Counted from the first letter of the stretch, positions 44,791 to 54,078 are shown. The stretch is 64,000 nt of DNA from Vibrio sinus (GCF_023634645.1 NZ_JAMKMR010000012.1:1-64000), one strand, 5' to 3'. Notes: generated by a model from the letters alone, not told the origin. Made by a program: numbers and translations.

Positions 44791-45650
44791 AGATCAGCAT
44801 CTATGGTGCTCTGCGAATTATTGGCCAAAAAGTTCGGTGTATTGATTAATGAAATAGCCAGAATATCTTCGATGGTTTTCACCACTAACGCGCTTTTTTC
44901 TCCATCCAAAGCATCGGGGTGTGGATTGTCGAAACGGCCCGTGTCATTGTCAAAATACTTGCCTGCTGCGTCAATAAATTCATCCGATAGCGCGGCCCGA
45001 CAGAGAATGATTGCGCCGATCCGCAAATCTTTACCCGCCACACCATAGGCGGTTTGAACCATTTTACTGCCTAAAAACGAGGCAGGGTTGACCGATACAA
45101 TCATTGGAGCACGCTCACCCAATGACTTGGCCATCTCGCGGGTCCACATAGTAAGAGCCAGTTTGCTTTGCGCGTAGGCATCGCCGTCTGAGAGTCGCTG
45201 CTCTCCTAATAGTGCCTCTATGTTGACGCTCGCTTGCGCGGCAGAGGAAACATTTATGACTCTGCCATCTTTGACAAATAAAGGTAGCAGCTCCTTCGTG
45301 AGCAAGTATGGAGCTATGGTATTTACAGCAAAGCGAATATCTAACCCATCATCAGTCATATAATGATTGGTGGTAAAAACTCCCGCGTTATTGATCAGGA
45401 CGTCTAATTTCCCGTGCTTTTCGCAAATGTCTAAGATAAGTTGCTTAACCTGAGTCAAACAAGACAGATCGGCCAAATAGGTTTCGAATTTTTGTGCGCC
45501 GTAGATGTCACTGAGCTGTGCTTTTATCTTTTCCATCTTGCTCTCGCTACGGCCGTGCAGCAGAACATATATCTCTTTGTCCAACAGCATTTTTGCTGTT
45601 TCAAGGCCAATGCCGTCGGTAGCCCCCGTGATCAGTACGACTTTGCTCAT
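44778..45650 (-). CDS. Short-chain dehydrogenase/reductase
   Basis: A 290-residue SDR of classical type. The N-terminal TGATDGIGLETAK nucleotide-binding motif, NNAGVF and the active-site YAQSKLALTM (Tyr-x3-Lys) are all present, and the helix just after the N-terminal glycine motif is retinol-dehydrogenase-like. It should reduce or oxidize a carbonyl or hydroxyl using NAD(P). Its 3' end overlaps the LysR gene by 13 bp. AGGA 9 bases upstream fits the ATG at 45650. The substrate is unknown. Confidence 0.88.
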   Translation of the reverse strand: MSKVVLITGATDGIGLETAKMLLDKEIYVLLHGRSESKMEKIKAQLSDIYGAQKFETYLADLSCLTQVKQLILDICEKHGKLDVLINNAGVFTTNHYMTDDGLDIRFAVNTIAPYLLTKELLPLFVKDGRVINVSSAAQASVNIEALLGEQRLSDGDAYAQSKLALTMWTREMAKSLGERAPMIVSVNPASFLGSKMVQTAYGVAGKDLRIGAIILCRAALSDEFIDAAGKYFDNDTGRFDNPHPDALDGEKSALVVKTIEDILAISLINTPNFLANNSQSTIDADLYFK

Positions 45651-45774
45651 GTTCGAATTCCTGCCTCTCTTGTCTCTTACTTCAAAGATTAGTGCCTAGA
45701 GTGATTGGGCACTACGTGTTTGAAGGTGGAAACAGTTTCAATCGGGCGAAGATAATCTTCAATAGAGGAATAGC

Positions 45775-45793
45775 TAGCCTCAGTGTGAGGCTA
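45775..45793 (-). terminator. Small terminator hairpin after the aromatic amino-acid permease gene
   Basis: Perfect 8-bp stem TAGCCTCA/TGAGGCTA with a 3-base loop, about 40 bp past the minus-strand stop codon. The T tract is weak. Confidence 0.55.
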
Positions 45794-45831
45794 ACCTGAT
45801 AGATGGAGAGACGATTTGGAAAGTTTACTCT

Positions 45832-47067
45832 CTATAGCATTGGTAACATATTCAAGCTCGCCATAAAGCCAAGCACAACCAGCACAACGCCGAAAGCGGC
45901 CAATAGGGAGAGTAAACCTTTGCCACCGAAGACACGATAGTGTATTTCTTCATTAGTGTTGGCTTGTCTGCGCCTCACTGACCACACCATGGCGACAGGG
46001 ATAATAAGCAGTAGTAGCGCTTGCAATCCTGCCGCGTATTCCAGAGCACTTTGAAAAAGTGCGGGCAAAAATAGCGACACTAAAAGCGGTGGAAGATAAG
46101 TGATGGCTACACTGATCTTGCGACCGCGTTTACTGGTGCTAACTTTGCATAAATCGCGCATATAATCGTGCAGCGCTAACGTTAAAGATAGGAAAGTGGT
46201 CATGACAGCCACATTGGTAAACACGCCCATCACCGTACTGCTCAAATGGATAGTAGACTGGCTTCCAAGCATGACAAACAAATCACCGATGTCGTTGGCT
46301 GAATGGTGCTGTAAGAAGTTTGAAAAGCTGGTGGAGCCGAATCGAGGCAATATTCCCAATATCACTACCAACCAAAGTAGATAAATTACCAAAGGTAGAA
46401 AACTGCCGATAACAATGGCTTTGCGAATTTCCTTAATGTCTTTATCTAGATAGCTAAACATACTAGGCACCATTATTTGCAGGCCAAAAGAGAAAAACAA
46501 AATCGGAATGGCAACCCACAAATACGGTGCAGTATGCGTAATATCAAACAGATTGACGGCTCTGACATCCGGCATCAATATGGCGGCGAGAATGATAAAG
46601 CAAATCCCTTTGATAGAGAGAAGGACTCGGTTGCTCATGTCAACGGCGCGATGTCCTTTATAAACAATGCCACCTAGGATCAGGATAAATGCAACCGCAG
46701 AAATCCAACTTGGTAAGTGAATGCCAGCTTGACCTAAAATCGCCGTCAAAATTGAGGCGCCACCACTGGTGTAGGCCGCCGCAACGGAATAAAGCAAAAT
46801 CACATAGGCCAGCATGCCAATGATTTGTCCTGCTCTGCCTAATGTCAGAGCATACATAGAATCGAAGTTGAGTTCTTTTTCAGGATGAGCCGCTAAAACC
46901 TCAACAATGAGGAGTGAGGCAGTCATTGAGACGAGCCAACAAAGCGTGATGACAACACTTGTTGCGACAAAGCCTAAGCCAGCCGTTGATAGGGGGAGCG
47001 CTAGTATACCAGCACCGACACAGTTACCTGTAAAGATGAGGCTGCTGCCGAGCGTTTTGGATTTCAT
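45832..47067 (-). CDS. Aromatic amino-acid permease, HAAAP family (TyrP/Mtr-like)
   Basis: A 411-residue inner-membrane protein with 11 or so helices. SSLIFTGNCVGAGILALPL near the N-terminus is the hallmark of the hydroxy/aromatic amino-acid permease family (TyrP, Mtr, TnaB). It imports Tyr or Trp with protons. The family call is firm; the choice between TyrP, Mtr and TnaB is not, so no symbol is given. The gene is monocistronic, divergent from tpx, with 404 bp between the two start codons. Confidence 0.87.
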   Translation of the reverse strand: MKSKTLGSSLIFTGNCVGAGILALPLSTAGLGFVATSVVITLCWLVSMTASLLIVEVLAAHPEKELNFDSMYALTLGRAGQIIGMLAYVILLYSVAAAYTSGGASILTAILGQAGIHLPSWISAVAFILILGGIVYKGHRAVDMSNRVLLSIKGICFIILAAILMPDVRAVNLFDITHTAPYLWVAIPILFFSFGLQIMVPSMFSYLDKDIKEIRKAIVIGSFLPLVIYLLWLVVILGILPRFGSTSFSNFLQHHSANDIGDLFVMLGSQSTIHLSSTVMGVFTNVAVMTTFLSLTLALHDYMRDLCKVSTSKRGRKISVAITYLPPLLVSLFLPALFQSALEYAAGLQALLLLIIPVAMVWSVRRRQANTNEEIHYRVFGGKGLLSLLAAFGVVLVVLGFMASLNMLPML

Positions 47068-47471
47068 GGACTTTTCTCTAGAAGTTTATTTTCATCACGG
47101 GTTTAGTGGATAACACCTTGGTTACGTTTTCACCGCGCAAGAGTATACGTAACGGGGGTTAAAATTCAAATGACTAAATTCTCTATATTCGCAGGTTAGG
47201 CCGATACCGTATCAAGTGGCATATAAGAGTCTAATATTTATATTGATTGTCATACACGTATTGAGTAAAAATAAACCCGAGACAACATAATATTGTTGTA
47301 CAAAATGGTCGAATTCAATGGATGAATGTTTTTCTGGTTGGATTTAATGGGAATGTAATAAGTTGAACTTAATGTTGCTTTATATTTTCGTTATCGAAGA
47401 TAGGAAAAATCTCCACACTGATAAGGATGGGGAGAAGACTTCACACCAAACCCATGATGAGAGTAGAGAAA
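47068..47471. other. Divergent intergenic region between permease and tpx
   Basis: About 400 AT-rich bases with no gene. It holds both promoters. No TyrR or other recognised operator was identified with confidence. Confidence 0.5.
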
Positions 47472-47978
47472 ATGAGTCAAGTCACTTTTAAAGGCGAATC
47501 AGTCAACGTTTCAGGCAACTTTGTTCAAGCTGGTTCTCAAGCTCCAGAGTTTACGCTTACTTCTTCAACGCTAGCAGACATCAAATCGTCTGAGCTTCGT
47601 GGCAAGAAAGTGGTGCTTAACATCTTCCCAAGTATCGATACTCCAGTTTGTGCAGCAAGTGTTCGCAAATTCAACCAAGAAGCGTCTAACTTAGAAAATA
47701 CTACAGTACTGTGCATTTCTGCTGATCTACCATTCGCGGCTGGTCGTTTCTGCGAAGCGGAAGGGCTAGAAAATGTTCAAACAGCTTCTTTCTTCCGTGC
47801 TCCATCATTCACTGAAGACTACGGTGTGAACCTAAACCAAGGTGCACTACAAGGTTTGGCAGCTCGCGCGGTTGTGGTTGTCAACGAAGAAGGTTTGGTC
47901 ACCTACGGTGAGCTTGTTGGAGAAATTACCAGCGAACCTAACTATGAAGCTGCATTAGAAGCGGTGAAGAACGCTTAA
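47472..47978 (+). CDS. tpx: Thiol peroxidase Tpx
   Basis: 168 residues from the ATG at 47472, which gives the usual Tpx length; the ORF could extend 15 codons upstream. It has the two Tpx cysteines, the peroxidatic Cys60 in PSIDTPVCAASVRKF and the resolving Cys94 in LPFAAGRFCEAEG, at almost the E. coli numbering. The enzyme reduces peroxides with thioredoxin in the periplasm or cytosol. The gene is well expressed by its codon pattern (many AAA/GAA, CTT/CGT) and ends in a strong terminator. Confidence 0.93.
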   Translation: MSQVTFKGESVNVSGNFVQAGSQAPEFTLTSSTLADIKSSELRGKKVVLNIFPSIDTPVCAASVRKFNQEASNLENTTVLCISADLPFAAGRFCEAEGLENVQTASFFRAPSFTEDYGVNLNQGALQGLAARAVVVVNEEGLVTYGELVGEITSEPNYEAALEAVKNA

Positions 47979-48020
47979 TTCCCAAACCCAATTTATTCAA
48001 ACATTGAATAATGGATATAT

Positions 48021-48060
48021 ACCCAATCAACCTTAGGAAATATTGTAAGGTTGATTGGGT
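48021..48060. terminator. Bidirectional terminator between tpx and the LacI-family gene
   Basis: Perfect 15-bp stem ACCCAATCAACCTTA with its complement and a 10-base loop, between convergent genes; AATTTTAT follows on the + strand. Confidence 0.85.
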
Positions 48061-48079
48061 AATTTTATACGTATTGGTT

Positions 48080-49084
48080 TTAGTTTGAATTTTTCACCAC
48101 TGAATCTCGCCTCACCACTGTCGGTGAAAAGCGCAGTGGCTCAGGCTCTGGCTGACAATCTTTAGCCAGTTCTAAAGCAATATTCATCGCTTTTTCTGCC
48201 ATCATTTCTATCGGGTATCTAACCGTGGTAAGCTTTGGGTGCACATAACGTGCGATTAAGCCGTCGTCAAAGCCGACTATAGAAAGTTGATCCGGCACGG
48301 TTAAGCCGTTTTCGTTGGCCGCCGCTAAAGCCCCGGCTGCCATGTTGTCGTTGTAGGCAACAATGGCGGTCATTTCCAGAGACTTTGTTAGCAGGTTAGA
48401 CATTGCCAACTCTCCACCTTCGCTATCTGGTGAACCATATTCAACATAACTTTTGGGTAAATCAATGCCATGCTCTTTGAGGGCGGCGAGGTAACCGCGA
48501 GTACGCTCGGTGGCGTCTTCAATATCATGGTTCGAGCTTACGCAGCCGATTTTAGTGTGCCCATGACGAATCAGATATTCAGTGGCAAGAAAAGAACCTT
48601 TGAAGTTATCCAGCGAGACGCAGCGGCCCGCTAATGGTTCAATATGTCGGTTAATGATGACCAAACTTTTCACTTCGTTGGCATAGCTCATCAGCTCTTC
48701 GTCTGATAACCCCTTGGCATGAATAATCAGCGCATCGCAACGGTTATTGATGAGTAATTCAATCGATTCTTTTTCTTGATTTGCATCGTGGTAGCCATTG
48801 CCGATAAGCGTATGCTTGCCGTGTTGCCGAGCGATTTTATCCACCGATTTGACCAGTGCACCAAAGAAAGGGTCCGAGACATCGCTGACTAAAACGCCTA
48901 CGGTATTTGAATTTTGGCTGACAAGCGCCTTGGCAGCGGCATTCGGGCGATAACCAAGCTTACTCATTGCTTGGTTGACGGCGTCAAAGGCCGATTGACT
49001 GGCTTTAGGTGATTTATTGATGACCCTAGAGACGGTGGCAATGGATACTCCGGCTTCTCTAGCGACATCTTTGATCGTTGACAT
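48080..49084 (-). CDS. LacI/GalR-family transcriptional regulator
   Basis: 334 residues from the ATG at 49084, which has GAGG 6 bases upstream. It begins MSTIKDVAREAGVSIATVSR, the canonical LacI helix-turn-helix, and the NKSPKASQSAFDAVNQA helix plus the sugar-binding domain follow. The LSIVGFDDG segment near the C-terminus is typical of GalR/CytR-type repressors. Two matching operator-like sites lie in the divergent region before it, so it is likely autoregulated and may control the downstream FAH-like gene and the outer-membrane barrel. The effector sugar is unknown. Confidence 0.9.
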   Translation of the reverse strand: MSTIKDVAREAGVSIATVSRVINKSPKASQSAFDAVNQAMSKLGYRPNAAAKALVSQNSNTVGVLVSDVSDPFFGALVKSVDKIARQHGKHTLIGNGYHDANQEKESIELLINNRCDALIIHAKGLSDEELMSYANEVKSLVIINRHIEPLAGRCVSLDNFKGSFLATEYLIRHGHTKIGCVSSNHDIEDATERTRGYLAALKEHGIDLPKSYVEYGSPDSEGGELAMSNLLTKSLEMTAIVAYNDNMAAGALAAANENGLTVPDQLSIVGFDDGLIARYVHPKLTTVRYPIEMMAEKAMNIALELAKDCQPEPEPLRFSPTVVRRDSVVKNSN

Positions 49085-49130
49085 AGGATACCTCATCGCT
49101 CTTAAGGAGCGTTATATTGATTATCGCACC

Positions 49131-49147
49131 ATTGTAATCGTTTTCAC
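49131..49147. promoter_or_regulatory. GalR-type operator candidate, site 1
   Basis: ATTGTAATCGTTTTCAC, close to the GalR operator pattern GTGnAAnCGnTTnCAC, 46 bp before the LacI-family start codon. It pairs with site 2 about 85 bp away, roughly eight helical turns. Confidence 0.5.
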
Positions 49148-49215
49148 TTAATTAAGAGAGAAGATTATTGAAAAATGGTCAAAAGATCTCTAATTGATAG
49201 GAATATAAGATTAAA

Positions 49216-49232
49216 GTTGAAATCGTTTACAC
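49216..49232. promoter_or_regulatory. GalR-type operator candidate, site 2
   Basis: GTTGAAATCGTTTACAC, close to the GalR operator pattern, 97 bp before the FAH-like start codon. Same core as site 1. Confidence 0.5.
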
Positions 49233-49329
49233 CTACATGAGTAATGTGAAAAGGTCGATAAGCCCCACTTTTCGCTGACTAAAATAGCTCTAAACTATCA
49301 ATATGGATGAAAAATATAATGGATTATAA

Positions 49330-50133
49330 ATGAAATACTGCTGGTTAGTTGTGTTGCTTGCTTCGCTATCCTTTAGCTCTCAAGCGGCTAAAAAGTACGT
49401 GAGATATCAGTTTCAAGGAGAAGAATCCTACGGGCAAGTGACGGGAAATCAAATTCAGCCACTGATCGGTGATATATTCAGCAGTGCAAAGCCAATTGGC
49501 AATCCGATCTCTTTGTCTGAAGTGGGACTATTGCTACCGGTGAAATCCAACAAGGTCTTTGCTGTTGGTATGAATTTCGCGAGCCATTTGCCTTCTAATT
49601 CCAGTGCGCCCCCACCCATATTTTCCAAGTTAGTTTCTTCCTTAGTGTTATCAGGCGATACGGTCAAATTGCCGTCTGATGCGAAAAATGTTCACTTCGA
49701 AGGTGAGTTAGTTTTGGTGATTGGGAAATCATTACATAAGGCAACCCAAGCCCAAGCTGAAGAGGCGATTTTCGGTGTTCTGGTCGGTAACGATATCACT
49801 GAGCGAAATTGGCAGCGCTCTGACCTGCAATGGTTACGGGCGAAATCTAGTAATGGTTTTGGGCCAATTAGCCCAGAGATTGTTACAGGTTTAGATATCA
49901 ATGATTTGGTCATCACCACGCGATTAAATGGCGAAGTGGTGCAAAAAGAAAGCACCAAGAACATGATTCATAAGCCAACCAAGGTGGTCAGTTATCTCAG
50001 CCAATATTTCACATTAATGCCCGGCGATTTGATTTTTATGGGTACCCCCGGACGTACCCAACCGATTAAAAAGGGAGATGAGGTGCAAGTATCAATAGAA
50101 AATGTCGGCAATGTGATTAATCTATTTGAGTAA
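49330..50133 (+). CDS. Fumarylacetoacetate hydrolase-family protein with signal peptide
   Basis: A 267-residue FAH-fold protein. The usual metal and catalytic residues appear present: HFEGELVLVIGK (Glu pair), VGNDITERNWQ (Asp) and RAKSSNGFGP (Lys). Unlike typical cytosolic FAH proteins it starts with a Sec signal peptide (VVLLASLSFSSQAA, about 20 residues), so it should be periplasmic. It probably hydrolyses or hydrates a 2-oxo or acylpyruvate-type compound. It is divergent from the LacI-family regulator and may be regulated by it. The reaction is not known. Confidence 0.83.
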   Translation: MKYCWLVVLLASLSFSSQAAKKYVRYQFQGEESYGQVTGNQIQPLIGDIFSSAKPIGNPISLSEVGLLLPVKSNKVFAVGMNFASHLPSNSSAPPPIFSKLVSSLVLSGDTVKLPSDAKNVHFEGELVLVIGKSLHKATQAQAEEAIFGVLVGNDITERNWQRSDLQWLRAKSSNGFGPISPEIVTGLDINDLVITTRLNGEVVQKESTKNMIHKPTKVVSYLSQYFTLMPGDLIFMGTPGRTQPIKKGDEVQVSIENVGNVINLFE

Positions 50134-50134
50134 A

Positions 50135-50169
50135 CGATACCTAATAATTATGTCTGCGATTAGGTATCG
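50135..50169. terminator. Hairpin after the FAH-family gene
   Basis: Perfect 11-bp stem CGATACCTAAT/ATTAGGTATCG with a 13-base loop between convergent genes. Tail is weak. Confidence 0.6.
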
Positions 50170-50186
50170 ATGTGTTAGGGGGCACT

Positions 50187-50522
50187 CTAGAACTTAGATA
50201 AATCGATATCGACAGGGCTACCCAACCAGTTTACATGCTGGGTGTGATCGGCGTAATCATCGCCAGTGTCAGCATGAATAAGAATGCTCAAGTCTTGTCT
50301 ATGAACATTAAGCCATTGGGTAAATGTATCGAATTGATCGGTGTTAAATGCGATCATAAAACTCCACATGGTGTGAGGGCCAACGAGTTTGGTGTGAAAT
50401 CGGCCTACTGGCATATTAAGCTCGTCACTAATTTTATCTCTTAACTCACTGGCGATATGTTGTGAACTCTCGTCAAAATAAACGTGGGCATGATAGTGTT
50501 GGTGAGTGTTTACTAAATCCAT
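50187..50522 (-). CDS. DOPA 4,5-dioxygenase-family protein
   Basis: A 111-residue protein with HYHAHVYFDES near the N-terminus, HTKLVGPHTMWSF in the middle and HADTGDDYADHTQHVNWLG near the end, the three conserved His segments of the DOPA-dioxygenase family (PF08883). Plant relatives cleave DOPA in betalain synthesis; the bacterial function is uncertain and may be another extradiol-type reaction. Length is normal for the bacterial group. It converges with the FAH-family gene. Confidence 0.85.
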   Translation of the reverse strand: MDLVNTHQHYHAHVYFDESSQHIASELRDKISDELNMPVGRFHTKLVGPHTMWSFMIAFNTDQFDTFTQWLNVHRQDLSILIHADTGDDYADHTQHVNWLGSPVDIDLSKF

Positions 50523-50578
50523 AATCTCGTATCATTTTTTATCAGATTTGTGCTTTAGCTTATCACGAATTAGAGATA

Positions 50579-50606
50579 ACCCAAGTGTTGAGGAAGACAC
50601 TTGGGT
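50579..50606 (-). terminator. Terminator after amt
   Basis: Perfect 10-bp stem ACCCAAGTGT/ACACTTGGGT with an 8-base loop, 19 bp past the amt stop codon. Confidence 0.65.
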
Positions 50607-50624
50607 GTTGGATTAGTTATCAAC

Positions 50625-51911
50625 TTAAAGTACACGCTCATCGTGACAGGCTAAATCTAGGCCTTCTTGTTCGGACTCAGAGTCAACCCGCAGCCCAATA
50701 CACTTATCAATGATTTTGAGTAAAATAAAACTGCCGATCCCACTGTAAACGATGGTTGCGCCAGCGCCTAATAACTGAATGGGTAGTTGCATCCAATTTC
50801 CTTCTAACGCCCCAGCAGTACCACCAATGGCTTTACTGGCCAGAAGTCCAGTCATGATGGCACCGATAATACCGCCAATGCCATGCACGCCCCAGCAATC
50901 TAACGAGTCATCGTAATTAAATTTATGCTTGAGCCAAGTTGCTCCCCAATAGCAGCCAGCGCCTGCCACAACCCCTAGAATTAACGCGCCCATCGGCGTA
51001 ACAAAGCCCGCCGCTGGTGTGATGCCGACCAACCCAGAGACAGCACCGGAAACAATACCTAATAAGCTGGGTTTACCATGCTGATACCACTCGACCGCCA
51101 TCCAGCTCAGCCCGGCAGCGGCGGTGGCGATTTGTGTAACCACCATCGCCATTGCAGCGCTGCTTCCTGCGCTTAGCGCGGAGCCTGCATTAAAGCCAAA
51201 CCAGCCTATCCAAAGCATCGCGCCGCCAATGGCGGTCAACACCAAATTGTGTGGCGCCATATTGTCGCGGCCATAACCTTTTCGTGGGCCAAGTACAATC
51301 GCGGCCATTAACCCTGCTATACCCGCGTTGATATGAATGACGTCTCCACCCGCAAAATCCAGTACGCCTTTCCCTGCTAGCCAGCCATCTGGCCCCCACA
51401 CCCAGTGTGCAATTGGGCTGTAGATTAAGACGCTCCATAGTCCAATAAACCAAAGCATGGCAGAAAACTTCATCCGCTCAGCGAATGAGCCAGTAATGAG
51501 CGCGGGGGCGATGATGGCAAACGTCATCTGGAACACCATGAACAGCGATTCTGGAATGGTGCCAGTTAAGGTGTCAGCGGAGAGAGATTTTAGAAAGTCA
51601 TTATCTAAGTTTCCAACAAATCCATTGCCTTTGGAGAACGCCAAACTGTAGCCAATGACGGCCCAAATGATGGTGACCAAACAAGTAATCGTGAAGCACT
51701 GCATCACAACTGATAAGACGTTTTTCTTGCGAACCATACCACCATAAAAGAGCGCTAAGCCGGGGATGGTCATGAATAGCACTAATGCGGTTGCGGTTAG
51801 CATCCATGCGGTATCGCCAGAATTTAATGTACCTGCATAGCTGGGTAGGGCGAAAAAACTAATAAAGGTGGGCAACAAAAATCTATACAAGCGCAAGGGG
51901 TAATTCTCCAT
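50625..51911 (-). CDS. amt: Ammonium transporter Amt
   Basis: About 428 residues from the ATG at 51911; a TTG at 51932 in the same frame is an alternative start, and neither has a strong ribosome binding site. The N-terminal signal-like segment (LLPTFISFFALPSYAG) precedes the transporter. FYGGMVRKKN, GAPWLIYSPIAHWVWGPDGW-type segments (here LIYSPIAHWVWGP), and DVIHINAGIAG are classical Amt motifs, with HINAG holding the twin-His region. It mediates ammonium uptake. No glnK lies next to it in this window, although glnK and amtB are often adjacent. Confidence 0.92.
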   Translation of the reverse strand: MENYPLRLYRFLLPTFISFFALPSYAGTLNSGDTAWMLTATALVLFMTIPGLALFYGGMVRKKNVLSVVMQCFTITCLVTIIWAVIGYSLAFSKGNGFVGNLDNDFLKSLSADTLTGTIPESLFMVFQMTFAIIAPALITGSFAERMKFSAMLWFIGLWSVLIYSPIAHWVWGPDGWLAGKGVLDFAGGDVIHINAGIAGLMAAIVLGPRKGYGRDNMAPHNLVLTAIGGAMLWIGWFGFNAGSALSAGSSAAMAMVVTQIATAAAGLSWMAVEWYQHGKPSLLGIVSGAVSGLVGITPAAGFVTPMGALILGVVAGAGCYWGATWLKHKFNYDDSLDCWGVHGIGGIIGAIMTGLLASKAIGGTAGALEGNWMQLPIQLLGAGATIVYSGIGSFILLKIIDKCIGLRVDSESEQEGLDLACHDERVL

Positions 51912-52090
51912 TGGTAAATCGATCCGAATCAAAATCTATTACGAATCGCATCCTTGCTTGATTGTGTTTTCCATTACTCGTAACGTTTTGGAAAACAGCA
52001 ATCACTGTGCCACCGGATAAAGTAACCCCAAAAAATACTGTAACTGCATGAAATTTTGGACTTATTCAAAATGCTTGCAGAGAGAAATGC

Positions 52091-52118
52091 AATGAGGCAT
52101 GTCTATGTATGCCCCATT
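52091..52118 (-). terminator. Hairpin after the BASS transporter gene
   Basis: Stem AATGAGGCAT and ATGCCCCATT, with one wobble pair in RNA on the minus strand, followed there by CATTTCTC. It lies about 57 bp past the stop codon. Confidence 0.45.
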
Positions 52119-52174
52119 TTGGTGCGGTGAGCCCATTAACTGAAGTGTTATGGTTCAATGGCTCGATTGACGTG

Positions 52175-53170
52175 TTACTTCGGCAGAGGTGCTGAGTTGA
52201 ATCTTGCAGCGTATCTATTTGCCAGTACTGCACAGTAGAAGATTTGAATGGGGTGATAAAGCATGATGGGTAACAAAATCATCCCTAAATGTGGGTTAGT
52301 GCCAAAGATGACTTTTGCCATTGGTACACCAGCGGCCAGCGATTTCTTGGTGCCACAAAACAGCGCAGAAATTTCATCTTCAGTGTTAAAGTTGAGCTTC
52401 CTTGAAAGCCAAGGAATTAACGTTGCAATAGCTAATAAAACTATCGTGCATACGATCATTGCGAGGACTAATGTGAAAACGGAGAAGTTTGACCAAATAT
52501 GCTGCACAACGGAGTTGCTAAAGGCGTTAAACACAATCAGCAAAATCACCACTTTATCGACTTTATTGACCACACTTTTGTGGCGTTCCATAAAATGAAT
52601 CAGTATTGGTCTAACCAACTGACCAACTATCATGGGCAGCAATAACATTTTGGCGATAGCAATGATGGTGGCAAGTATTTGAACGTTTGCACTGCTCGCT
52701 CCCATAAATATTTGCACAAAGAATGGTGTAATGATGACACCGAGCACACTAGAGAGTGAGGCGTTAAAAATCGCACCCGGAATATTGCCTTTGGCTACAC
52801 TGGTCATGGCAACCGATGAGGATATCGTGCTGGGCAGTGCAAATAGGTAGCTAAAACCAAAGGCGAGAGCTGCCGGAAATATCGCCTGTAAACCGTGACC
52901 GAAAATCAGCCACAGCAGTGGATAGGCAACGAACGTCATGCACTGCACAAGAATGTGGAGCCGCCAGTTTTTTAGGCCCTGCTTGATGGCGGAGGGAGAC
53001 AAACCAATGCCGTGTAAAAAGAAAATCAGTGCGATGCCAAGCGTGGTGACGATATCAAGATGAAGGACCCCGTCGCTTTTGCCCACGTTGGGAAACAGTG
53101 CGGCGAGCAGGATTGCCAGTACCATTCCTACTAAAAACCATTCTTTTTTTATCACGCTTATTACTTTCAT
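52175..53170 (-). CDS. Bile acid:sodium symporter-family transporter, YfeH-like
   Basis: A 331-residue membrane protein with about 9-10 helices of the BASS/SBF fold. LPSTISSSVAMTSVAKGNIPGAI and FCGTKKSLAAGVPMAKVIF are the two conserved discontinuous helix regions of the SBF-like group. Bacterial members carry organic anions with sodium. It is divergent from an AraC-type regulator 84 bp away, which probably regulates it. The substrate is unknown. Confidence 0.87.
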   Translation of the reverse strand: MKVISVIKKEWFLVGMVLAILLAALFPNVGKSDGVLHLDIVTTLGIALIFFLHGIGLSPSAIKQGLKNWRLHILVQCMTFVAYPLLWLIFGHGLQAIFPAALAFGFSYLFALPSTISSSVAMTSVAKGNIPGAIFNASLSSVLGVIITPFFVQIFMGASSANVQILATIIAIAKMLLLPMIVGQLVRPILIHFMERHKSVVNKVDKVVILLIVFNAFSNSVVQHIWSNFSVFTLVLAMIVCTIVLLAIATLIPWLSRKLNFNTEDEISALFCGTKKSLAAGVPMAKVIFGTNPHLGMILLPIMLYHPIQIFYCAVLANRYAARFNSAPLPK

Positions 53171-53254
53171 TCCGTTTTACTCGACAACAATTGCAACTCA
53201 TTGCCATTAGTCTAAGATCGATAATATTTCTTACTACCGATATTAAGACAAATT

Positions 53255-54076
53255 ATGTCGAATAGAAGACAGAAGCGGCTTATTCCCAATTTGGATACGC
53301 TTCCTAGGCCAATCTACGCTCGACCAGAAAGCTGGGGGCCAGAAGGGCGATTAACCGATTGGCATAGCCATCAATGGGGTCAATTTAGCTATGCGGTGTC
53401 GGGTGTGTTGAATGTGTCAACCAAACTGGCAAGTTATGTTTCACCACCTCAGTATGGGATCTGGATACCCGAAAATACCGAGCATAAAGTCGAATCTAAT
53501 GTGGCAGCGGAGATGCGCAGCTTGTACATCAACACCAACGCACTGCAAGGGGAACGATGGGCTCGGCCATTTACTTGTGAAGTTTCGATATTATGCCGGG
53601 AGCTTATTGTGCGGTTTTGCCAAAATCCGGCCTTGTATGATGTTGGCTCCAAAGAAGAGCGATTGGCCAGAGTCATGCTGGATGAGTTGTATCAACAACG
53701 CAAAGTAGCGACAGATTTGCCTATGCCAGTGGATCATCGTTTGGTCATCGTAAGCGAACTATTTATTGCTGATCCCAGCTGCTGTTTGGATATTGTCGAG
53801 TTGGGGAACAAAGTGGGGTTATCTGGTCGTAGCATCAGTCGGCTTTTTAAACAAGAGACTGGCCTAACATTTCAGCAGTGGAGACAGAGGCTAAGATTGT
53901 CTTCTGCGCTAACTTGGCTAGAAAGTGGCCGCAGCGTAACCGATGTGGCCATGAGCTGCGGCTATGACTCGCTTTCAGCATTTGTCGCGGCGTTCAAATC
54001 CCAGTTTGGGCGAACGCCGGGGCAAATGTTTTCGTCGTCTAAAGCGGAAGTATGTTCAGCTCAAAAAAGCGAATAG
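53255..54076 (+). CDS. AraC-family transcriptional regulator with cupin
   Basis: A 273-residue protein. The N-terminal half is a small cupin (DWHSHQWGQFSYAVSGVLNV, PPQYGIWIPENTEHKV); the C-terminal 100 residues hold the two helix-turn-helix motifs, LDIVELGNKVGLSGRSISRLF and VTDVAMSCGYDSLSAFVAAFK. It is divergent from the BASS transporter, the usual position for its regulator. The start codon lacks a clear ribosome binding site. The stop lies 2 bp before the end of the convergent MerR gene. Confidence 0.9.
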   Translation: MSNRRQKRLIPNLDTLPRPIYARPESWGPEGRLTDWHSHQWGQFSYAVSGVLNVSTKLASYVSPPQYGIWIPENTEHKVESNVAAEMRSLYINTNALQGERWARPFTCEVSILCRELIVRFCQNPALYDVGSKEERLARVMLDELYQQRKVATDLPMPVDHRLVIVSELFIADPSCCLDIVELGNKVGLSGRSISRLFKQETGLTFQQWRQRLRLSSALTWLESGRSVTDVAMSCGYDSLSAFVAAFKSQFGRTPGQMFSSSKAEVCSAQKSE

Positions 54077-54078
54077 GA

